Below are positions 55,474 through 61,646 of a stretch of 64,000 nt of DNA, one piece after another. Both the position numbers and the translations under genes were made by a program. Where the stretch lies: NCBI RefSeq assembly GCF_903819165.1, contig NZ_CAIJCS010000008.1, forward strand, positions 35,152-99,151, written 5' to 3'. Position 1 is the stretch's first letter. Each line of letters begins with the position of its first letter. Below the pieces are notes generated by a model. That model made no database searches. It was not told the origin of the DNA and worked only from the letters and a program-made list of their open reading frames with translations. This stretch comes from Aedoeadaptatus nemausensis (GTDB taxonomy: Bacteria; Bacillota; Clostridia; Tissierellales; Peptoniphilaceae).

Positions 55474-58241
55474 TTTTTTGCATAGGTGTTTACTTCTTCC
55501 TGGCCTATGTCTCCTTCTTGGATGGTCTTGCGTTCTGTCGTCAGATTTTCTTCTTTAATGGTCTTCAGTCTTCCGCCGTCGGGATCGAAGGTTACTTTCC
55601 ACTTAAAGTCCGGCTCTCCCCACTTGGCGTAGAGATTGAGCGGGTGGAAGGGCATAGTTTCGTCCTTGTTTTCCCAAATAAGTTTTGTGCCGGCGGGGTC
55701 CAATGCCCAGCCTTTGAAAACCATTTGGTCGGAAAGGCCTTCCGGTCTTTTTACTTTTAGTTTGTCATCTTTCGAATCCGTATAGACGAGATCGGTAAGA
55801 CCTAACTTGTTTAAGTTTTCCGGATTGTCTAATAGGTTTTTAGGTCCTTCCTTTGTGTCTACTTTCTTATACTCATCGTTTTCATCTACATCAGGGCTTA
55901 AGGCCTTGAGCGGGAATTGGTAGTAGGTGTCCAGTTGATTTGTAGAGTTAAAATAACTGTCGTCTCTGGTAATTGACGGATCGTAGTTGAATCTTAGTGG
56001 ATATTCGTTGCGAGTATATTTGTAACGAAGGTAGCCGTTTTCTTTAAATGCATTTTCTGGTCCACCTAACGGATCGCCATATTCATCGGCATTGCTAAAG
56101 AAGGCGGGTATAAAGCTCAGCTGCCCAAGAGGGAGTTTGATGCCAAATATGTTATAGCGCGACTCACTATTGTTGGGGGTGATTTCCTCCCGCTCGTCGT
56201 TTAGTTCATCAATTTCAGCTTCAGTCACACGGCCATTGTCCACTTGACCCTCGTGGATTACAGGCCATTGTTCTTTAGGATTATAGCCATAAGGCATAAA
56301 GCCCTCTACTCTCGGGTACCTGTGGCCATAACCCAAGTTAGCGGTATCCGCCTTGGTCCTGACAAGATCGTAACGTATGATGGTTTCGCCGGGCTTAAAG
56401 CCATCCATCCAAAAGTCCATATGGTGAGGGATGGAGGCCTCCTGCTGTTTTATACCGAAGGAAAGGGTTGTAAAATCGAATGTATCTAAATCCATTGTGG
56501 TGCCGTCGCCCTTGTCTATTTTCTTCACATAGCCGCCCCAGGTATCATAGTTTGGCATGTCTAAAAATTCATCGGCATTAAGCCTATAGGGAGGCGTGTC
56601 TAGATGCACTGGCCAGTTGGGTATCGAATAGTTTGCTCCCCATCCATAAGATTGCCAACCGGGGCTGAAGCCCTTTGTTTGCATGGCATCGTCTGGCCAC
56701 TTATACATCATTTCATTGAATCTGGCTGTGTAGTGGAAAAGATTGCCGGGGCCACCCTTCATTACCGCTTCACCTTGTGCTTCGTCATATTCATAAATTT
56801 TAGGGTAGAAGGTTTCTTTATCAGATAGTGCATTGGACTTGGTAAAGTAAAGATCATAGACCTGTCTGTCGTAGTAGATATTGTAGACGGTCTTGCCCGT
56901 GGCGGATACGGTCTTTGTCACCTTTGTTTCAGAGTCTTTATTTTGCTCGTCTGTCAATCCTTTATTGTAAACAAAGAACTTGTCCAGGAATTTATTTTTT
57001 CCCCTGTTGAATGTCGCACCATTCCAAATTTTTTCTAAACGAGCTTGGTCCAAGTCCGGGAATCTTAAACCCTTTACCGGCTCTGCATCCAGATTTGGTG
57101 TACTATCTGTATCGGCATCTTTATGGACACGGGTTCCCATGTAATCATATTTTTCTAAAAGACTTGCATCGTCAGCATGGTCTGATTTTTCTACCCAGAA
57201 TTGAATAGCGTAGTCTGCCTTTTCCTTGTCCTTCCAGACCGCGGTGATTTTTAATCTTTCCCTCGTCTTCTCATCCTTGCCTAATAAAAGGCCCGGCATT
57301 TTTAGATGGACATCTAAATCGAAGGCAGGTGTTCCGTCTGCCTTTGTTATAATTTGATTCGCTTTGTAAGTTTTGCCGCCTGTGGTTTTCAGATCGTGAG
57401 ACGGCATCCATCCTTGGAGTTCACATCCGACTTTAGTCGGTATATTTTCTATCTTGGGAATCTCTTGATCAAAGTAATAGGTTCTGGTCGGAAGCGGTGT
57501 GCCGTCGGCGGTATCGAAGTCCACATTGTAGTGGGCGCGGTTATAGCGATATTCCAATACGAAATCTGTCGCATCTTCCGGCACTTGCATGGTAATATAA
57601 TCCGCTTCCGGAACAAATCCTCTTCTATCATTTTCATTTAGAGGGCTTACTTCCATTGTGGATCCGGTATTGCCGTTTTGAGTAGTGATTTTTTCCGGCT
57701 TGTCCTCTCCTCCGGGATTTGTGTACTTGGTAAAGTCATTCATATCTTGGAAGAGGTGCTTGATCTTGATTTCATTCGGTTTAGCCTTGTATTTGAATTC
57801 CTGGCTACCGTTGCCGGCATTTTTTACAGTGTCGTAATCAATTTTGTACTCATCGTCCAGCTGGGACTTATCGTAACCTGCAAGATCGGGAAGTTTAATT
57901 ATTTTATTAACTTTCCCTTTTTCAGCCTCTGTTGCCAATGCGCCGACGCTGGCAATATAGGGTTGGTAGTTGATTTCGTACTTATCCCCTTTTTGCACTT
58001 TATAATCGGTGCGTAAGGTATAGATCTCAGGCTGATCGGGATTTTTTATTATATCAGCTGCATTGTCTGCCTTCACAGGATTTACGGGATTCTTATTATT
58101 ATTAATAATCTCCGATTTACTCTTGTCTAAATTATTGTGATCCTCTCCGGCTGCATATGCGTTAAATGGAAACGATGTCATTACCATTATAATCGCCATT
58201 GCCATCGCCAAAAATCGTTTGACATAATTGCGAACTTCCAT
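55464..58241 (-). CDS. surface protein, N-terminal part (stops at dnaX-like slippery site)
   Basis: 925 codons with a clear signal peptide (AMAMAIIMVMTSFPFNAYA, then AG). The body is beta-rich, with aromatic modules like those of bacterial mucin-binding/InlB-repeat proteins (YAIQFWVEKSDHAD, NIYYDRQVYDLYFTKS, FKGWALDPAG...LYAKWGEP). The frame ends abruptly in the middle of an InlB-like repeat (VTFDPDGGRL...NTYAKKAI, stop), and the continuation is in the -1 frame at 55473. GGGAGGGG precedes the ATG by eight bases. With the frameshift the protein would be about 2,430 residues. Alone, it would be a shorter, unanchored secreted form. Confidence 0.88.
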   Translation of the reverse strand: MEVRNYVKRFLAMAMAIIMVMTSFPFNAYAAGEDHNNLDKSKSEIINNNKNPVNPVKADNAADIIKNPDQPEIYTLRTDYKVQKGDKYEINYQPYIASVGALATEAEKGKVNKIIKLPDLAGYDKSQLDDEYKIDYDTVKNAGNGSQEFKYKAKPNEIKIKHLFQDMNDFTKYTNPGGEDKPEKITTQNGNTGSTMEVSPLNENDRRGFVPEADYITMQVPEDATDFVLEYRYNRAHYNVDFDTADGTPLPTRTYYFDQEIPKIENIPTKVGCELQGWMPSHDLKTTGGKTYKANQIITKADGTPAFDLDVHLKMPGLLLGKDEKTRERLKITAVWKDKEKADYAIQFWVEKSDHADDASLLEKYDYMGTRVHKDADTDSTPNLDAEPVKGLRFPDLDQARLEKIWNGATFNRGKNKFLDKFFVYNKGLTDEQNKDSETKVTKTVSATGKTVYNIYYDRQVYDLYFTKSNALSDKETFYPKIYEYDEAQGEAVMKGGPGNLFHYTARFNEMMYKWPDDAMQTKGFSPGWQSYGWGANYSIPNWPVHLDTPPYRLNADEFLDMPNYDTWGGYVKKIDKGDGTTMDLDTFDFTTLSFGIKQQEASIPHHMDFWMDGFKPGETIIRYDLVRTKADTANLGYGHRYPRVEGFMPYGYNPKEQWPVIHEGQVDNGRVTEAEIDELNDEREEITPNNSESRYNIFGIKLPLGQLSFIPAFFSNADEYGDPLGGPENAFKENGYLRYKYTRNEYPLRFNYDPSITRDDSYFNSTNQLDTYYQFPLKALSPDVDENDEYKKVDTKEGPKNLLDNPENLNKLGLTDLVYTDSKDDKLKVKRPEGLSDQMVFKGWALDPAGTKLIWENKDETMPFHPLNLYAKWGEPDFKWKVTFDPDGGRLKTIKEENLTTERKTIQEGDIGQEEVNTYAKKAI
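55473..55479 (-). other. A AAA AAG slippery heptamer (possible -1 frameshift site)
   Basis: On the minus strand GC-A-AAA-AAG-GC in the zero frame, the same heptamer and register as the E. coli dnaX frameshift site. The zero frame stops three codons later (GCT ATT TAA), and the -1 frame is open for ~1,500 codons. A purine-rich AGGAAGAAG lies 13 bases upstream; a weak GGCT...AGCC stem follows. A missing A in the assembly would give the same picture. Confidence 0.5.
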
Positions 58242-58325
58242 TGTGCTTACCCCTCCCTTGTTAGTTTCACCACATTGTGCTCGTGATCGATGGAAGTTTA
58301 TCTATCCACTGTTAAAGACCTTGAA

Positions 58326-58342
58326 ATGCAGCCTCGCTGCAT
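58326..58342 (-). other. leader hairpin of the surface operon
   Basis: ATGCAGC-CTC-GCTGCAT, a perfect 7-bp stem in the ~110-nt leader between the promoter and the first surface ORF; it is not a terminator (no T run). Confidence 0.5.
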
Positions 58343-58358
58343 ATACTGGTACACCGTT

Positions 58359-58367
58359 ATCATAGCA
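58359..58367 (-). promoter_or_regulatory. extended -10 promoter of the giant surface operon
   Basis: Minus strand TGC-TATGAT. No recognisable -35 at the right distance, which fits an extended -10 promoter or one that needs an activator. Start site about 58351. Confidence 0.55.
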
Positions 58368-58463
58368 TATATCGGGCAAAAATATTTACTTATTTGGTCA
58401 CTATTGACTGTTTTTTTAAACATTTTATATGGTTTGTTCATGGTTTAAAACTATTCTATATAA

Positions 58464-58490
58464 ATAAAAAACGACATCTTTCGATGTCGC
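58464..58490 (-). terminator. terminator after the 97-residue membrane protein gene
   Basis: Minus strand CGACATC-GAAA-GATGTCG followed by TTTTTTA. Confidence 0.9.
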
Positions 58491-58493
58491 AGT

Positions 58494-58787
58494 TTATTTC
58501 GTATAGATTCGGAAAATTGAAAAGACGATAACCGCAATTCCGAGGATCAGAATGATCGTCGCCGCAGTTTTTTCTCCTCTCTTGTAGGTTTTGTAGACGG
58601 TGCGGATCCACTGCATTATATAGAGAGCCAAGGCAGCAAAAGTGCACAGGATTCCCACGGGCGTAAGGACGCGGAAAAGCATGTCCGGATAGGTGGCGCC
58701 GCTTAACACCACGGCCACAAGAGATCCCACGCCGAGAACGGTTAAGATGAAGGCGATTTTTCCTAAATTATTCAGAATCTTTTCCAC
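58494..58787 (-). CDS. small three-helix membrane protein
   Basis: 97 residues with three hydrophobic segments (about 10-30, 38-60, 73-92) and a short basic loop between the second and third. Unrecognised. The start is GTG at 58785-58787 with GGGAGGTGA three to five bases upstream. It overlaps the preceding 58-codon ORF by 20 bp, so the two are probably translated together. Confidence 0.75.
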   Translation of the reverse strand: MEKILNNLGKIAFILTVLGVGSLVAVVLSGATYPDMLFRVLTPVGILCTFAALALYIMQWIRTVYKTYKRGEKTAATIILILGIAVIVFSIFRIYTK

Positions 58788-58944
58788 GCTTCACCTCCCG
58801 AATTTTGTCGACAGCTCCTTGACCCGAAAGAACGAGGAGGATGCTGTAAATTAATCGCCACATCATATTGGGCGCGGTGTCTATGAGGCTCGCAAACACC
58901 ATGAAGCTTGCGATGAAGTATAGTAAGTAAATTTTTTCTTTCAT
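58768..58944 (-). CDS. 58-residue hydrophobic small protein
   Basis: Starts MKEKIYLLYFIASFMVFASL and ends in a charged tail (DKIREVKRGKDSE). Two hydrophobic stretches (about 5-21 and 29-41) suggest a membrane peptide. There is no ribosome binding site before the ATG; the -10 box of a strong promoter ends six bases before it, so the mRNA may be leaderless. The frame is too short to be sure of, but it fills the gap and overlaps the next gene in the usual coupled way. Confidence 0.55.
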   Translation of the reverse strand: MKEKIYLLYFIASFMVFASLIDTAPNMMWRLIYSILLVLSGQGAVDKIREVKRGKDSE

Positions 58945-58950
58945 AGACTT

Positions 58951-58979
58951 ATATTACTAAGCCCGCCTTATGGAGTCAA
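58951..58979 (-). promoter_or_regulatory. promoter of the two small membrane genes
   Basis: Minus strand TTGACT (58974-58979), 17 bases, TAATAT (58951-58956); the ATG of the 58-codon ORF starts seven bases after the -10. Confidence 0.7.
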
Positions 58980-58989
58980 ATGATGATCC

Positions 58990-59346
58990 TCAGCTTTTAA
59001 AACTTTTCCTTAAGATGATGCGGGCCAGTAGATAAATTGCACTCAAGATAATGGCCGTAAGATAAAATGGGTAGTCTTTTGCAAAAAAGAAATTGGAGAT
59101 GCCGAGGATAAGGGCGCTGTTGTTGAAGAAGCCGCCGTTCCAGTTTTCGGCGTAGGCGTAGAACATCTCCAGATCTCTTTTAATCTCTACGCCGGAGATT
59201 ACCATGGACGCCACGAAGAGAACAAAACCTACGGTAAGGCCGATACTGTTGGGTAGGGCCGGGTGGAAAAGGGTTCTTAAAAAACCGAAGAGCAAGGACG
59301 CTCCTAATGTGTAAGCCGTCATTTTAATGTCGAGTTTTTGAATCAT
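58990..59346 (-). CDS. small four-helix membrane protein, probable target of the adjacent two-component system
   Basis: 118 residues with four hydrophobic segments (about 10-25, 35-55, 70-90, 93-112). Unrecognised. AGGAGG five bases before the ATG. Upstream there is an extended -10 (TGC-TAAACT, 59365-59370) and, 18 bases further, the motif AAAGTTAACTGAA that is also found in the same place before the histidine kinase gene. That suggests control by the response regulator encoded just upstream. Confidence 0.75.
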   Translation of the reverse strand: MIQKLDIKMTAYTLGASLLFGFLRTLFHPALPNSIGLTVGFVLFVASMVISGVEIKRDLEMFYAYAENWNGGFFNNSALILGISNFFFAKDYPFYLTAIILSAIYLLARIILRKSFKS

Positions 59347-59364
59347 AAGCTCCTCCTTTTCTCT

Positions 59365-59401
59365 AGTTTAGCATGCTTCGAAGCCGGGTTCAGTTAACTT
59401 T
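59365..59401 (-). promoter_or_regulatory. promoter with AAAGTTAACTGAA operator-like motif (118-residue gene)
   Basis: Minus strand AAAGTTAACTGAA (59389-59401), 18 bases, then TAAACT (59365-59370), preceded by TGC. The motif takes the place of the -35 box and contains the palindrome AGTTAACT. Confidence 0.6.
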
Positions 59402-59410
59402 AGTATCGTT

Positions 59411-60010
59411 TTAAAAGCTGTCGATGTAGCCGATGGTTCGGGCGCGCTGCACCATTTCCTGATAATTCTTCACATCGAGCTTCTCGTAAATTCGATTGAG
59501 TATAACGGCGAGGCTCGAGGTTGAGATAAAACATTCCTCCGCCACTTCCCTGCGTGATTTTCCCGTGGCGTAAAGTCGGAGTATTTTAAGTTCACCGGCG
59601 GTAAGATCTTCCCACGTTTTTTCTCCACGAGAAAAGTATTTTTTGTCTTCCTCCACAATAGCTTTCATAATCTCCATCAACTTTTCCGTAGTCTCTTCTT
59701 TAGAAATAAAGCCGTAGCATCCTATGCTCTCTGCCCGCTCGCGGTAATATTCCCTATCGTAGCCTGTCAGGATGAGAATCTTCGCTCCGTTGATTTTAAT
59801 AAGCTTTTCACTTACATCCAAGCCGTTTTCTCCTTCTCCGAAACCGGAAAGATTAATGTCCATAAGAAGGAGATCGTAGTCATTGTCCTTCATTTTATCC
59901 TCTGCCATTTTTACGGAATCTGCAGTTTGGACGCTACATCCATGGGATTCAAAATCGGCCTTTAAGCATTGGCCCAGCATTTTATGATCTTCGATTAATA
60001 AAATCTTCAT
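59411..60010 (-). CDS. response regulator, NarL/LuxR type
   Basis: 199 residues: receiver domain with phospho-acceptor Asp in LLLMDINLSG near 50, the switch Thr in ILTGYD and Lys in GFISKEE near 105, then a LuxR-type helix-turn-helix (LTAGELKILRLYATGKSRRE..ISTSSLAVILNRIYEKL). The frame extends six codons upstream, but AAAGGAG seven bases before the ATG at 60008-60010 fits MKILLIEDHKMLG. It overlaps the kinase gene by 29 bp. Probably activates its own operon and the next gene through the shared motif. Confidence 0.92.
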   Translation of the reverse strand: MKILLIEDHKMLGQCLKADFESHGCSVQTADSVKMAEDKMKDNDYDLLLMDINLSGFGEGENGLDVSEKLIKINGAKILILTGYDREYYRERAESIGCYGFISKEETTEKLMEIMKAIVEEDKKYFSRGEKTWEDLTAGELKILRLYATGKSRREVAEECFISTSSLAVILNRIYEKLDVKNYQEMVQRARTIGYIDSF

Positions 60011-61532
60011 AAATTCGCTCCTTTGCAATGGGAATGTCTACGTAAAATGCGAGCACCGGCTCCTCTCCTCCCTTCTCTTCTGAGATGGTAAATTCTCCGT
60101 CCAATTTTCGAACTTCCATGGTGATGAGTTTTAATCCGATATGGTTACCTCCGTCATTTTCAGCTTCCAAACTGTCGCCCATATTTCTCATACGAAGGCG
60201 AACGGCGCCTTTTTCCGCTCGAAGATCCATGGCGCTATAGAAACCTCTGGAATGTTTAAAGAGATTGCTAATAAGTTCTCCTATGATTTTGTAGACAGCC
60301 CGATCGTAAGGCGACGGCAATACTAAATCTTCCGGGCAGTTAAAGTCAATAAGAATATCTTTGTTCCCGTATTTTGTCCGCAATTCGTTAATCAGACCAT
60401 AGTAGTGATCACTTAAGCTGTCTCCGTAATCTAACAGAGGATCGTTTAAATTGATCTCTTCACGTATGGTTCGAATGCTGTTTTTCAAAACTGTTTCGAT
60501 TTGCTCTTTTTCGTCGAAGGATCCCGCCCTTTGAGTCAGTTTATGTGCGAGGATAATATCCTGTAGCACATCGTCGTGGAGAAAGCGATTGGTTTTTTGA
60601 ACATAGAGCTGGTCATATTTATCGAGAAGTCTGCTCTCATTCCCTATTTCCCGGAATGTTCCGAACTTATCTTTTATAAGACCGAAATACATCCCGTATG
60701 ATCGAATCATGAGAAAAATAAAGCTGAGTTGAAGCCCTTGAATTGCGCTCGCCTTATAATCATAAAAGTTTACTTTTACAAGAAGAATGGAGGTGAAGGC
60801 GATAAGCAAGGTGATGGTGTGAATTTTTACGAGGGAGAGTACTTGTTTTCCATCGGGTTTACTTCCCTTGATCATAAGAAAGATCAAAAGAGCGATCAGT
60901 GGCGGAATCATGGCTATTTCGCCAAACACTTGGGGACTCCGTAGGAAGCCTCCTCTCATATGATAAAAAATGAGATAGATCATTAGAAAAAGAGACATCA
61001 CGGGAATGATCTTTAAACTGTAGAGAGTATGGCGGTGTATATCCTTTAAATTGAGGAGATAAAATACGGTAGGAAATCCGCAGAGAATGACCATACTCGC
61101 CACGTAGAGGTAGTGAGCGTCGAAACCGTAAGTTCTTTCCAACAGTAAGATGCCGAGAAAATACGCCCACGCAAAGAGTCGAAAAGGCGTAAGATCACGG
61201 CGACCTTCCAAGAGCATTTCCATATAAGAAGCTACAAATAAATAAAGAAAAAAGTAGCGCACGAGGTAAATATCACGAGTATAAGAATAAACTAAGGGTT
61301 CCAGCAAAAAATAAAAGGCCGGCATTAAAAAGCTTATATTCCCTCGTTTAAAATACTGCCGTCTCCCTTCGTTTAAGCAGATATAAAAGATAATCTGATC
61401 GGCAAAGGCAAAAAATATAATGATCCCTTCTTTTCCGGCGTCGCCAAGAAACCATAGGGCTATGTATAGAGCCATTTGCAGAATAACATTCGCAGCCAGC
61501 ATTCCGCTCCATTCCCTCGATCTTTTCTTCAT
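59982..61532 (-). CDS. membrane sensor histidine kinase (ComP/LiaS-like HisKA_3 type)
   Basis: 516 residues: about eight membrane helices in the first ~290, then a dimerisation helix with the phospho-His in FLHDDVLQDIILAHKL near 320, and a HATPase domain with N box GELISNLFKHSRG near 420 and G box GGNHIGLKLITMEV near 475. The lack of a large sensory loop suggests signal sensing inside or at the membrane, as in ComP-like kinases. AGAGGTGAAAGA precedes the ATG. Operon with the response regulator gene. Confidence 0.92.
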   Translation of the reverse strand: MKKRSREWSGMLAANVILQMALYIALWFLGDAGKEGIIIFFAFADQIIFYICLNEGRRQYFKRGNISFLMPAFYFLLEPLVYSYTRDIYLVRYFFLYLFVASYMEMLLEGRRDLTPFRLFAWAYFLGILLLERTYGFDAHYLYVASMVILCGFPTVFYLLNLKDIHRHTLYSLKIIPVMSLFLMIYLIFYHMRGGFLRSPQVFGEIAMIPPLIALLIFLMIKGSKPDGKQVLSLVKIHTITLLIAFTSILLVKVNFYDYKASAIQGLQLSFIFLMIRSYGMYFGLIKDKFGTFREIGNESRLLDKYDQLYVQKTNRFLHDDVLQDIILAHKLTQRAGSFDEKEQIETVLKNSIRTIREEINLNDPLLDYGDSLSDHYYGLINELRTKYGNKDILIDFNCPEDLVLPSPYDRAVYKIIGELISNLFKHSRGFYSAMDLRAEKGAVRLRMRNMGDSLEAENDGGNHIGLKLITMEVRKLDGEFTISEEKGGEEPVLAFYVDIPIAKERIYEDFINRRS

Positions 61533-61551
61533 TCTTTCACCTCTTTTCTGT

Positions 61552-61588
61552 ATTATACTTAATTTTTTCCTCGGCTTCAGTTAACTTT
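61552..61588 (-). promoter_or_regulatory. promoter with AAAGTTAACTGAA operator-like motif (kinase gene)
   Basis: Minus strand AAAGTTAACTGAA (61576-61588), 18 bases, TATAAT (61552-61557). The motif and its distance to the -10 are identical to those upstream of the 118-residue gene. Confidence 0.65.
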
Positions 61589-61601
61589 TCGCTCTATTTC
61601 A

Positions 61602-61637
61602 CAAAAAAATCCCCCAAGCTTTTCGACTTGGGGGATG
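61602..61637 (-). terminator. terminator after EF-G-like gene
   Basis: Minus strand ATCCCCCAAG-TCGAAAAG-CTTGGGGGAT followed by seven Ts. Confidence 0.92.
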
Positions 61638-61646
61638 ATGTTTCAG

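Noticed and set aside
44299..58241. CRISPR-like or tandem DNA repeats in the surface genes
   Set aside because: Repetition is at protein level with diverged DNA; there are no short identical repeats with spacers.
58411..58440. Plus-strand promoter TTGACT...TATATG
   Set aside because: The spacing is 16 and no plus-strand gene or RNA can be supported downstream; probably chance in an AT-rich stretch.
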